A DNA stretch of 49,572 nucleotides, taken from assembly GCA_900769345.1 (NCBI GenBank), contig CAAGGJ010000118.1:1-49572 (forward strand). The letters run 5' to 3'. Positions 25,387-33,195 of the stretch are shown here, piece after piece. Numbering within the stretch: position 1 is the stretch's first letter; each line of letters starts with the position of its first letter. The position numbers and the translations under genes were made by a program. A model generated the notes under the pieces. That model was not told where the DNA came from. It saw only the letters and a program-made list of their open reading frames with translations, and ran no database searches. The DNA is from Bacteroidales bacterium (GTDB lineage Bacteria > Bacteroidota > Bacteroidia > Bacteroidales > Muribaculaceae).

Positions 25387-26631
25387 TTATAGGCGGCCTT
25401 GGTCACCGAGGTAGCTGTCTTTGAAGCCAAGGAAGTAGAGCACGCCGTCGAGGCCGATGGTGTTGATGCTCTGCTTGGCGTTAGCCACTACGCGAGGCTT
25501 GGCATGGAATGCGATGCCCAATCCGGCTTCGCCGAGCATCTGCAGGTCGTTGGCACCGTCGCCCACGGCAATGGTCTGCGCGAGGTTAACTTTCTCAACT
25601 TGTGCTATGAGTTTCAGCAATTCGGCTTTGCGATGACCGTCAACAATCTCGCCGAGGTAACGCCCGGTCAGGCGGCCATCTTCGCCTATTTCGAGTTCGT
25701 TGGCATAGACATAGTCGATGCCATATTTTCGTTGCAAAAATTCGCCGAAATAAGTGAAACCGCCGCTGAGGATGGCTATTTTGTATCCGCAGCGTTTGAG
25801 CACCGACATCAGGCGGTCAACGCCTTCGGTGATGGGCATATTTTGTGCTATTTCTTCCATAACGCTTGAGTCGAGGCCTTTGAGGAGAGCCACGCGGCGC
25901 GTGAAACTCTCTTTGAAGTCGATTTCGCCACGCATGGCGCTTTCGGTGATGGCTTTTACTTCGGCTCCCACGCCCGCACGTTCGGCGAGTTCGTCGATAC
26001 ACTCAGTCTGAATGAGAGTAGAGTCCATATCGAAGCAGATGAGGCGGCGCATGCGTCGGTACATATCATCTTTTTGGAACGAGAAGTCGATTTCCATTTC
26101 CGAGGATATGTGCATGAGTTTTTCTTGCATAGCCACTCGGTCGTTAGGCGTGCCGCGTAGCGAGAATTGTATGCAAGCACGCACATTGCGCTGCGGGTGC
26201 ATAATGCTCATGCGCCCCGATAGACGGAGTATGGAGTCGATGTTCAGTCCTTGTTCGGCTATCACCTTGGTGGCAGCTTCAATCTGTTTAGCCGATAGTG
26301 TGCGACCAATCACGGTGAGGATGTAGCGGTTTTTGCCTTGGCGGTTAACCCAGTTTTCGTATTCGTCGTCGGTGACCGGTGAGAACCCGATGTTCACGCC
26401 CAGTTCGGTGGCTTTAAACAGCAGTTCCTTCATCACTTGACCGGAATTTTGCTCATCGATGCGAATGAGTATGCCGAGCGAGAGAGTTGAGTGTATGTCG
26501 GCTTGACCAATGTCGAGAATCTTGGCATCGCGGCGAGCCAGAATCTCCATCACCGAAGCAGTAAGACCGGGTCGGTCCTTGCCGGTGATTTCTATCAATA
26601 TTTGTTCTTCTTTGTTGGTGTTATCGTTCAT
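25387..26631 (-). CDS. serB: Phosphoserine phosphatase with N-terminal ACT domains
   Basis: I place the start at 26,631 (MNDNTNKEEQILIEITGKDRPG) rather than at the upstream ATG at 26,679. The promoter at 26,659-26,689 would otherwise lie inside the gene. The product is then 414 residues. Two ACT-like domains fill about 10-180, and a HAD hydrolase domain follows with the nucleophile motif DMDSTLI, then SGGFTYF and GDGANDLQML. It performs the last step of serine synthesis, phosphoserine to serine, in the cytoplasm. The ACT domains suggest feedback by serine or another amino acid. Confidence 0.94.
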   Translation of the reverse strand: MNDNTNKEEQILIEITGKDRPGLTASVMEILARRDAKILDIGQADIHSTLSLGILIRIDEQNSGQVMKELLFKATELGVNIGFSPVTDDEYENWVNRQGKNRYILTVIGRTLSAKQIEAATKVIAEQGLNIDSILRLSGRMSIMHPQRNVRACIQFSLRGTPNDRVAMQEKLMHISSEMEIDFSFQKDDMYRRMRRLICFDMDSTLIQTECIDELAERAGVGAEVKAITESAMRGEIDFKESFTRRVALLKGLDSSVMEEIAQNMPITEGVDRLMSVLKRCGYKIAILSGGFTYFGEFLQRKYGIDYVYANELEIGEDGRLTGRYLGEIVDGHRKAELLKLIAQVEKVNLAQTIAVGDGANDLQMLGEAGLGIAFHAKPRVVANAKQSINTIGLDGVLYFLGFKDSYLGDQGRL

Positions 26632-26658
26632 TGGTGGAATTGATAAATTTTTTCTACA

Positions 26659-26689
26659 CAAATATATAGCATTTTGCACGAATGAGCAA
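26659..26689 (-). promoter_or_regulatory. Promoter of serB (and probably the kinase gene)
   Basis: On the minus strand TTG (26,689-26,687) and TATATTTG (26,666-26,659) are 20 bp apart. The start near 26,652 leaves a leader of about 20 nt to the ATG at 26,631, which decides the serB start. Confidence 0.75.
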
Positions 26690-26791
26690 ATATCGATGTA
26701 AATAACTTGCCAACAGCGGGCCTCGAATTTCAGAAGAAAAGCTTGGTGTAAGATTGTTGCTTTTTGATTCGATATTGTGAATTTATCACGT

Positions 26792-26799
26792 TATATTTG
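26792..26799 (+). promoter_or_regulatory. Promoter -7 element of the FtsZ-C-like operon
   Basis: TATATTTG matches the consensus exactly and lies only 15 bp before the ATG at 26,815. The predicted leader is therefore about 9-15 nt, close to leaderless. No well-placed TTG is seen 19-21 bp upstream. Confidence 0.55.
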
Positions 26800-26814
26800 T
26801 AGATATAAATATCA

Positions 26815-27270
26815 ATGGCTATGAAATTTGAGATATTAGAAGAAGCAATGGGTGTAATCGACTCGATCTGTGAGGTGGGTAATACACCTGAAGAGTGTGA
26901 TAATGTCAAGCGCCTTGTGCTTGAGATAATCACCGATAGGTGCAGTAGTGTGAATATAGACTATCGTGATGTGGTGTATTTTCTAAAGGATGGTGGCAAA
27001 GTGACTGCGATAGAAGTGTCGGTGTCAGCCGATGATGAGCATCGCATGCAGCACCTTATAGATGAAATAACGCAGAAGTACGCTGATATCACTTCGAGCC
27101 ACCGGGTAATGCTCTATTTGTTTTGCTCCAAAGACACTATGCTGACAATAGATGAAATAAGAGTGCTGACAGAGAGTTTGTCGAGTATAGCCGGCCAATC
27201 GGAGATGCAATGGGGCTTTAACGGCAATAGTGATTCTTCGGATATAAGAGCAATAGTATTAGTTCAATAA
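26815..27270 (+). CDS. Orphan FtsZ C-terminal-domain-like protein
   Basis: The product is 151 residues (or 149 from the second ATG). It has no signal peptide or membrane helix. Residues 28-60 (DNVKRLVLEIITDRCSSVNIDYRDVVYFLKDGG) align by eye with the H7 helix and T7 loop of FtsZ (E. coli ITRPGLINLDFADVRTVMSEMG). They keep the exact NxDxxD triad Asn47, Asp49, Asp52, which completes the GTPase site of the neighbouring subunit. Residues 100-151 (VMLYLFCSKDTMLTIDEIRVLTESL...MQWGFNGNSDSSDIRAIVLVQ) follow the FtsZ C-terminal domain pattern. The nucleotide-binding domain with GGGTGTG is absent. It could bind the GTP face of FtsZ and cap or stimulate filament turnover (inference). It is first in a three-gene operon. 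Confidence 0.6.
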   Translation: MAMKFEILEEAMGVIDSICEVGNTPEECDNVKRLVLEIITDRCSSVNIDYRDVVYFLKDGGKVTAIEVSVSADDEHRMQHLIDEITQKYADITSSHRVMLYLFCSKDTMLTIDEIRVLTESLSSIAGQSEMQWGFNGNSDSSDIRAIVLVQ

Positions 27271-27299
27271 AGACATACTAACAAAAATGAATTGATGAA

Positions 27300-27941
27300 A
27301 TGATGGGCGAATCAAATGAAATATACGACCGCAGGGTGCTATTGGAGTGCGCGGTGGCAGGAATAGGTTTCCACGATGTGTTTGAAATTTGGGACGAATT
27401 GTATGTAGGAGCCCCAATTGCGCTTGTGAGAGAGCGCGACAATAAATATGATGCCAATGCTGTGGCGGTGGCATTGGCAGATGACTACAATGGCGTTGAC
27501 GATGATTTCGATTTCGAATATATACTTGGATATGTGCCTCGAGGTGAAAATGCACTTCTGGCATCGATGCTCGATTTAGGATATTCCGACTTGATAGAAG
27601 CCGAGATTTCAGAGCTTAAAAATAGCGGTCCTATTAACGATCGACTACATATTAGGGCGTATATCCGAAGCCGTGAACCAATGAAGCCCAAAGAAGAACA
27701 TTTGCGCGTGATGGTGTTTGGCGAAGTTGACGGTTGGTCAAAATTTGAAGATGAAATATGGCAAAAGGGCTATACCTATTTTCGCTGGGGTGGATTTCCA
27801 CCATGGGAGCGAGATTTACCCGAATGTGGCGATAAGGTGGCATTTATACACCTTGGTGCTCAAAAGGCAGAGGTATATTTGATGCACACGCTCGCCGTTG
27901 GCGATGAATCGATACCTTATCTCAAACACAAAGAGGAATAG
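27300..27941 (+). CDS. HIRAN-domain protein
   Basis: The product is 213 residues. The HIRAN domain covers about 10-120: LLECAVAGIGFHDVFEIWDELYVGAPIALVRERDNKYDANAVAVAL...ILGYVPRGENALLASMLDLG. It has the characteristic D-N-x-Y-D-x-N-A segment and the GY(V/I)P motif. HIRAN domains bind DNA 3' ends or damaged or stalled DNA and usually occur fused to helicases or nucleases. Here it stands alone with about 95 extra residues containing Trp-rich segments (EIWQKGYTYFRWGGFPPWERDLP) that I do not recognise. The gene follows the FtsZ-C-like gene by 29 bp and the next ORF by 2 bp. Confidence 0.8.
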   Translation: MMGESNEIYDRRVLLECAVAGIGFHDVFEIWDELYVGAPIALVRERDNKYDANAVAVALADDYNGVDDDFDFEYILGYVPRGENALLASMLDLGYSDLIEAEISELKNSGPINDRLHIRAYIRSREPMKPKEEHLRVMVFGEVDGWSKFEDEIWQKGYTYFRWGGFPPWERDLPECGDKVAFIHLGAQKAEVYLMHTLAVGDESIPYLKHKEE

Positions 27942-27943
27942 AA

Positions 27944-28129
27944 ATGGTAGATGACTGTAGTGCCTATGTATTAAGCGTAGTAAAGGGGCCGAATTCGGTA
28001 GACCGCGATGCCCTTACATTCCTCGGCGATGCTCTTGAGTCAACACATCAACCCGACAAAAAGCTCGATAGAGAAGCCTCAGAACGGTTGATGGAAATGA
28101 TGTTGACAGCAGGGAAAAACAAAGAATAA
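27944..28129 (+). CDS. Small protein of unknown function in the HIRAN operon
   Basis: The product is 61 residues (MVDDCSAYVLSVVKGPNSVDRDALTFLGDALESTHQPDKKL...). It is acidic and probably helical, with no membrane segment. It starts 2 bp after the HIRAN stop codon, so it is likely translated by re-initiation. The function is unknown. The close spacing and open frame support a real gene. Confidence 0.55.
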   Translation: MVDDCSAYVLSVVKGPNSVDRDALTFLGDALESTHQPDKKLDREASERLMEMMLTAGKNKE

Positions 28130-28207
28130 TAGGCAGAGACGTAGTCCTGCGACTCGGCGCAAAAGTTAGAGCGCTGGAATGAAAATAGTACAACTACATA
28201 GAATACT

Positions 28208-28253
28208 AATCCACCGAAACTATCTGATTTGAAATCGATAGATTCGGTGGATT
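28208..28253. terminator. Terminator between convergent genes
   Basis: The arms AATCCACCGAA (28,208-28,218) and TTCGGTGGATT (28,243-28,253) form an 11-bp stem. It continues after one mismatch into CTATC/GATAG. It sits between the plus-strand HIRAN operon and the minus-strand WG gene, so it can serve both. Downstream on the plus strand is GAATTATGAGTTTTT. Confidence 0.65.
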
Positions 28254-28291
28254 GAATTATGAGTTTTTAGCTTGACTCGGGGTGTTTTGGC

Positions 28292-29524
28292 TTATTTTAT
28301 AGGTTCGCCTTTCCCGTTGAGTATCACGCCGGTGTCGTCTTCGTATTTGCATAGATAAATGTCGTAACCAATAGCCTCAATGCTTGAGTAGATGGGCGGC
28401 GTGATAATCTTACCCTCGGGCGACATTAAGCCTTCTCCGTAGTCTCCCGAACTATAAGATTTGCAGCGTGCAGGTTTTTCAAAATAATTGTCGGTTTCGA
28501 TGCTGTCATCTTCAGGGATGTCGGCGGTTTCTACGAAAACTGTATATGTGAGAATATTTACACTTTTGATGCAATAATCATCTATGAGATTGCCATCAAA
28601 GTCGTAATGCATAACGATATTGTTTGCTCCACAAATGCTGATAAAGTCGTCATAAACCGTTATTTCACCTTCGGTGAATGGTATTATGGTATTCATATTA
28701 TTTTTGTTGAGCACACTTTGGGCATTGCCATTGTCGATTATGATATGGTCCTTCTCAATAGTTATGTCTTTGTAGATGGGTTGAAGTACCCAATTACCAT
28801 TAGTGTCGATTAAGCCCACGCTATCGCGGCGTTCGTTGGGCAAAATGCAGTAGCCGTTTTCGAATACATATCCGTGAAGGTCGGACGAATAGGGTATACC
28901 GGTGTCGAACACCACATCGCCCTTAGTGTTGATAAACTTAATCTTGCCTCCGTCGTCTACCGATGCCAAGCCGCAGGAGAATATCCATGCGTGGGAGTAG
29001 ACAGGTTTTATTACCGGTTCGCCGGTATAGATATTGAAGTAGCCACGTTTGTGTCCGTCGCTGTAACATGCCAACGAGTCGAATCCTTGTGGCTTGGCTA
29101 CCCATCGAATGCCGGTGATGGTGACTTTGCCGTCATCGGTCTTTACGAAGCCATCGTCGTCGAAGCGTGTAAAATAGCTTACATTGTGCGACATATACTG
29201 TGTGTACATATCGTCGTTGTCGGAATGGAATATGCCTGATGTCCACTCATAAATGTCGTTGCATAAAGCCCAAGCCGCCGAAGAGGCTAATACGAGCATA
29301 ATAAATGCAAAACAAGTGCCTACAATGCGGCGCAGCGCTTTGCCATACTTAGAGTCGTCGCGCATGCCAAACAATGCAATAATCCATTGCCCGATTCCTA
29401 CAATGATGCCCAAGAGTCCATGCCAAAACATCTTGAGGGCTCGCTTCATTGAGACTACTTTGCTGCCGATGCCGAATGTTTGTGCTTTCGCCATTTCATT
29501 CTCCTTCTTTACTTTTTCTTCCAT
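28292..29524 (-). CDS. Membrane-anchored WG-repeat protein
   Basis: The product is 410 residues. Residues 11-45 contain a hydrophobic region (MFWHGLLGIIVGIGQWIIALFGM), and a second segment (CFAFIMLVLASSAAWAL) lies at about 70-88. The rest is exported or cytosolic. WG-type repeats follow (GYFNIYTGEPVIKPVYSHAWIFSCGLASVDDGGKIKFINTKGDVV; VGLIDTNGNWVLQPIYKDI), which usually form a beta-propeller or solenoid binding surface. The C terminus (MSPEGKIITPPIYSSIEAIGYDIYLCKYEDDTGVILNGKGEPI) is another repeat. The role is unknown. It is the last minus-strand gene of the accessory region, and 243 bp separate it from the NADAR-hydrolase gene. Confidence 0.75.
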   Translation of the reverse strand: MEEKVKKENEMAKAQTFGIGSKVVSMKRALKMFWHGLLGIIVGIGQWIIALFGMRDDSKYGKALRRIVGTCFAFIMLVLASSAAWALCNDIYEWTSGIFHSDNDDMYTQYMSHNVSYFTRFDDDGFVKTDDGKVTITGIRWVAKPQGFDSLACYSDGHKRGYFNIYTGEPVIKPVYSHAWIFSCGLASVDDGGKIKFINTKGDVVFDTGIPYSSDLHGYVFENGYCILPNERRDSVGLIDTNGNWVLQPIYKDITIEKDHIIIDNGNAQSVLNKNNMNTIIPFTEGEITVYDDFISICGANNIVMHYDFDGNLIDDYCIKSVNILTYTVFVETADIPEDDSIETDNYFEKPARCKSYSSGDYGEGLMSPEGKIITPPIYSSIEAIGYDIYLCKYEDDTGVILNGKGEPIK

Positions 29525-29767
29525 AACTTTAGTGATTTGTTTGTGTGAATATTATGTTACTATTTTCTTCCTCTTTGTGCGGTTTTCTCACTTGCATAAG
29601 GAGAATCCTTTACTATATAAACGGCTGCAATTATTGCACCAAATCGATGGTTCGCCGATATAATTTTTTTTAAACGCTTTTCTTCACTTTTGTCACTTCG
29701 CCAACCTGAGTTTTTGCATCCGGCAGGTGCATTTTTTGTCATGCCTCATAGTCGGCGAAGATTGCAA

Positions 29768-30910
29768 TCAGTCATTCCCTGTTACAACGCTTATGATGAG
29801 CGGCACAAGCACGTTCTCTATCACTGTGTTATCCATTCGGTGTTCTCCGCTGAAATGGATTATTTGGTGATAGTGTAGCTGAAATAGTGACTCGCAATTC
29901 ACTTGCCGGTCATTGTCGGCAAACATACCCCAAACGTGTCGGCGATCTTCATCGGTAATGCCATCAAACTGGTGTTCCTCCATCTCCGCATGGTGGCGGA
30001 TGATTTCCGGGGTAATCTCGAAATGGGTTGTGCCGTCTTTTCTCGGATTAAAGTATTCGTGCGTGCCCACAGTGAGCATCTCGCTCTTCTTCGACATCTC
30101 GAAAGCGGGATTCACGCAGATGCGGTTATAACCTCGCATTTGCTGGGCATACATGCCTCCCATACTTGTGCCCACAACGATGTCCGGCACCTCATTCATA
30201 CACAATCCTCGCAAGAATGGCAAAGCCTCGGCTGGGTCGACGGGTATGTCGGGGGCAACGACATCAAAGTCCGGCAACATTTCACGCAACGATTGCACCG
30301 TGCCACTCGCTGCCGATGATCCGAAACCATGAAGATACATTATTTTCTTCCTTCGGATAGACTTCTCTGCCAGTTCCTTCGTCTTGTCGCGAAGGTCATA
30401 GCTGTCGCGCATATCCATAAGTATGCCGCAGAATTCCGAAGGTGTGAGTATTGTCTTAAAGGAGCTCGGTTCACCGCTTGTGTGAACGAGTGTGATGCCA
30501 CGAGTCTGCATCAAAGCAGTGCGAAACCGTTCGCTCTGTTCAAACATCGCTTGATAGGCTCGGCGAATCAACCTTTGATACTCACAACTCTGTCGGTCGA
30601 TAGCCTGCCCCTTCCACCATACAATCTGGTCAGTCTGCCACGATGTGACACTCATCTTTCGGGCATTTCCGCCCTTCATGCTGCATATTTGTCGCTGCTT
30701 GTCGAGTTCCTTCCTCTTCAGAGATTGCAAGAAGCCCTCCATACTGCTGCAAACCATTCCATCGAGGCGAAACCCATTGCTGCATAGGTTGCTGAGCACA
30801 TTGGAGGGGTACAAACCATTGGAACGTATATCCAGCGTGTTTGTATCCGGATTATACATATCCTTCAGTTCGTGCCCATTCCGTGTTGTAGCCATATAAT
30901 CTTCTTCCAT
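29768..30910 (-). CDS. NADAR-like / alpha-beta hydrolase fusion protein
   Basis: I take the start at 30,910 (MEEDYMATTRNGHELKDMY), giving 380 residues. A longer frame to 31,060 would lie mostly inside the preceding gene. Residues about 25-175 look like a NADAR (YbiA/DUF1768) domain: YPSNVLSNLCSNGFRLDGMVCSSMEGFLQSLK and a C-terminal LTPSEFCGILMDMRDSY. Families with this fold act on ADP-ribose-related or riboflavin-intermediate N-glycosides. Residues 189-380 are an alpha/beta hydrolase of the YqiA-like esterase type, with HGFGSS (194-199), the nucleophile elbow GTSMGG with Ser249, and probable Asp/His at 332-334 and 357. The fusion suggests hydrolysis of an ADP-ribose ester or a related compound (inference). 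Its start overlaps the end of the macro-like gene by about 59 bp. Confidence 0.65.
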   Translation of the reverse strand: MEEDYMATTRNGHELKDMYNPDTNTLDIRSNGLYPSNVLSNLCSNGFRLDGMVCSSMEGFLQSLKRKELDKQRQICSMKGGNARKMSVTSWQTDQIVWWKGQAIDRQSCEYQRLIRRAYQAMFEQSERFRTALMQTRGITLVHTSGEPSSFKTILTPSEFCGILMDMRDSYDLRDKTKELAEKSIRRKKIMYLHGFGSSAASGTVQSLREMLPDFDVVAPDIPVDPAEALPFLRGLCMNEVPDIVVGTSMGGMYAQQMRGYNRICVNPAFEMSKKSEMLTVGTHEYFNPRKDGTTHFEITPEIIRHHAEMEEHQFDGITDEDRRHVWGMFADNDRQVNCESLFQLHYHQIIHFSGEHRMDNTVIENVLVPLIISVVTGND

Positions 30911-31790
30911 ATCTGTAATTAGTGTTTTTAGTCCATATATAAATATTGATGGGAAAGCACCCTGTTTTCCATCCCATATAATGTAGCGTATACTTGTCGG
31001 GGTTGCCGTCGTAGAATGTGTCAAGCACTTTGCGGAATATGTCGTTGGGCGATACGGCATCGAAGAGCGTCATACACGAGCGAACTTTCAAGGCATCGAT
31101 GCCGCCAAGAATCGATGCCGCGTCCTTGCCGCGATGTTGCAGTAGCGCCGTGGTTATCTCTCGCAGTCGTGCTCCAAGTATAGGGTGGTTGAGATATGCC
31201 TTAGCCTCATTAGCGCCGCTTATGCCGTAGAATTTGGCATTGGCACTACGGCCAAGAATAGCCAACTGTGGAAATATAAACCAAATCCAGTGCGAACCTT
31301 TGCGGCCGTCGGTGATTTCCTGCAGAGCGAGTTTGTAGTATAACTCCTGTGCAGTAAGAAAACGGTCGGCATTGAAGTTATCGTAGGCATTAGGGGCTTC
31401 GGAAGCAATGTTTTCAACAAACTCCTTAGGTAGAATCACGTTTTCCATGTCGATTGCATCTTTAAAGAGTGGTGCAATCTCGGCATCGTGAAATCCAGCA
31501 ATACCGCAACCTATACGGGTGACGAGAAAGGTGAGTTCGGGGTGCTCTTTGGCGAAGTTGATGAAGTTGTCGGTATAGGGCTTGATGGTTTCCACGCCAC
31601 CCTGCATAGTGGGGATGGCGTAAGTCTGCCCATGCAGGCCCACGCCTTCGCCCCATACAGCGCCAAATCGTGCAAACGCCAATCGTGCAGCACCGCCTTG
31701 ATGTAAGCCTGTTAAATTGCTGCCAAACACAAATATCTCATTTGCTTTCAATTCCGAAATTCTCTCGGGGGTGTATTGCCTGTTGTACAT
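30852..31790 (-). CDS. Macro-like (A1S_2505-type) and DUF1810 fusion protein
   Basis: The product is 312 residues. Residues 17-125 form a phage-type macro-like domain (EIFVFGSNLTGLHQGGAARLAF, GAVWGEGVGLHGQTYAIPT, FLVTRIGCGIAGF), expected to bind ADP-ribose or a related ligand. Residues 141-272 are a DUF1810 domain (RFLTAQELYYKLALQEITDGRKGSHWIWFIFPQL...GIDALKVRSCMTLF). The last 40 residues (273-312) are read in a frame that runs through the start of the NADAR-hydrolase gene and look non-conserved. A one-base change could therefore have lengthened the tail. It follows the ATPase gene by 33 bp. Confidence 0.8.
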   Translation of the reverse strand: MYNRQYTPERISELKANEIFVFGSNLTGLHQGGAARLAFARFGAVWGEGVGLHGQTYAIPTMQGGVETIKPYTDNFINFAKEHPELTFLVTRIGCGIAGFHDAEIAPLFKDAIDMENVILPKEFVENIASEAPNAYDNFNADRFLTAQELYYKLALQEITDGRKGSHWIWFIFPQLAILGRSANAKFYGISGANEAKAYLNHPILGARLREITTALLQHRGKDAASILGGIDALKVRSCMTLFDAVSPNDIFRKVLDTFYDGNPDKYTLHYMGWKTGCFPINIYIWTKNTNYRYGRRLYGYNTEWARTEGYV

Positions 31791-31823
31791 AATAGTTCGT
31801 TGTTGTTATTGATTTGTTGTTTT

Positions 31824-33194
31824 TTAGGGTTCAAATAGCATCTTTATTGCATACACAGGAAGTATGAAAACATGCCTTATGGCATCTGCATCTTCTGTAT
31901 CGACATATTCTAACTTGCCAAAATTTTCAAACGAAATTCTTATTGCATTGGCTAAATGTTTGTCGTGCATCAGCATCCACAGACTTTTCATTCCGCCTTG
32001 TGTACCCGATTTGACTTCAATAGGAATGATTGAAGACTTGAGCGCAATGAGATAGTCGACTTCGGCAATACTTTTCCCTGTCTTTTCCCAAAAATAAGAT
32101 TTATTGCGCTGTATCGGTTCCCGGTTTCGCAGCATCTCGAGTCCGGCAAGCATCTCTGTTATGCTACCCTTATTCACGAGGTCTTGCGGGCTACCTGTGA
32201 GAATCAGTTCGATAAGTTTATTCGATGAGGAGCCGTCGAGTTGCAATATGGCAAGCAATAATCCGGTGTCGAGAAACAGATATTTTTTGCGGTGCTCATT
32301 AGTTTCGGCGTCGAGAGGCAGACCATTGGCCGATGTTGCCACGACGGGATGAATAATTCCTGCCAGTTCGAGCATTCGCAAAGCGTCCTTTATCTGTTCG
32401 CTTCGGTAGTCTCGGGATATTGCAGAATACATCACCACACCACCTATTTGGTGGCATACGCCTCGCATAGCAGTTCTCATCAATTCGGCATTTACTCTCT
32501 TCTTGTATTTGTTGAAGTCTTCCTCGTAGGAGAGTATGATGTCTTGATGCACACGATGACATTTATGGAAATCATGTGTCTTGGCCCAAACAGATACAGC
32601 CTCAGGCATACCTCCCACCAAAATGTACATTCTGAATAGGTCGACCAGTTTTTCGTGGAACGGAACATCTAACGGATGTTCGGCAGATGCCATGTCGCGC
32701 ATATCCAACAAATTTTGATTACCTACGGCTACAGCAAACTCGTCGAATGTCATAGGATACATAAACAGCGAACGTATGCGACCAACACCATATGTGGGAA
32801 GTTCCTCAAGCGTGAACTCAAGAAGTGATCCGGCTGCAATTACATGAAGTTCGGGATAGTCCTCCTTGAAGAATCGCAATGCCATAATGGCTTCAGGGCA
32901 TTCTTGGACCTCATCAAAAAATAGCAGTGTCTCTCCTGCCAAAATTGGGACATCGATGTATTTTGCTAATTTGCTTGCAATTTCACGCACATTTATGTCG
33001 CCCTCAAAGAATGTTTTCGCACCCTTGTCCTTTTCGAAGTTTACCTCTGCATAATACTTGAAACTCTTGCCCAAATGTCTTACGGCAGATGACTTTCCCA
33101 CTTGTCTGGCTCCACGCAGAAGCAGTGGCTTGCGAGAATCGTCATCCTTCCATTCTTGCAGGTGCCTGTCAATATTTCTGGGTATATATTTCAT
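31824..33194 (-). CDS. AAA ATPase with C-terminal DUF4143 (PD-(D/E)XK-like) domain
   Basis: The product is 456 residues. Walker A is GARQVGKS (28-35) and Walker B is LLFFDEVQE (Asp94-Glu95), followed by DEFAVAVGN and a sensor region. The C-terminal DUF4143 part has EVDYLI...IIPIEVKSG, the PD-(D/E)XK-like core seen in this family. These ATPases are widespread in Bacteroidetes and often have unknown physiological roles. It has its own promoter inside a set of phased repeats (33,196-33,362) and heads the ATPase, macro-DUF1810, NADAR-hydrolase operon. Confidence 0.88.
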   Translation of the reverse strand: MKYIPRNIDRHLQEWKDDDSRKPLLLRGARQVGKSSAVRHLGKSFKYYAEVNFEKDKGAKTFFEGDINVREIASKLAKYIDVPILAGETLLFFDEVQECPEAIMALRFFKEDYPELHVIAAGSLLEFTLEELPTYGVGRIRSLFMYPMTFDEFAVAVGNQNLLDMRDMASAEHPLDVPFHEKLVDLFRMYILVGGMPEAVSVWAKTHDFHKCHRVHQDIILSYEEDFNKYKKRVNAELMRTAMRGVCHQIGGVVMYSAISRDYRSEQIKDALRMLELAGIIHPVVATSANGLPLDAETNEHRKKYLFLDTGLLLAILQLDGSSSNKLIELILTGSPQDLVNKGSITEMLAGLEMLRNREPIQRNKSYFWEKTGKSIAEVDYLIALKSSIIPIEVKSGTQGGMKSLWMLMHDKHLANAIRISFENFGKLEYVDTEDADAIRHVFILPVYAIKMLFEP

Positions 33195-33195
33195 G

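Noticed and set aside
27300..27941. HIRAN protein as part of a helicase (Rad5-like)
   Set aside because: No helicase motifs are in the product or neighbouring frames; only the HIRAN domain and an unrecognised C-terminal part are present.
29560..29742. 60-residue open frame on the minus strand between the WG and NADAR-hydrolase genes
   Set aside because: No promoter, no conserved motif, and a random-looking basic composition; it occupies an AT-rich gap. I could not support it as a gene.
31824..33194. DUF4143 ATPase as a transposition or phage-defence ATPase
   Set aside because: No transposase, integrase or defence-specific partner is adjacent; the family is widespread in Bacteroidetes as a single gene, so I gave only the domain-level call.
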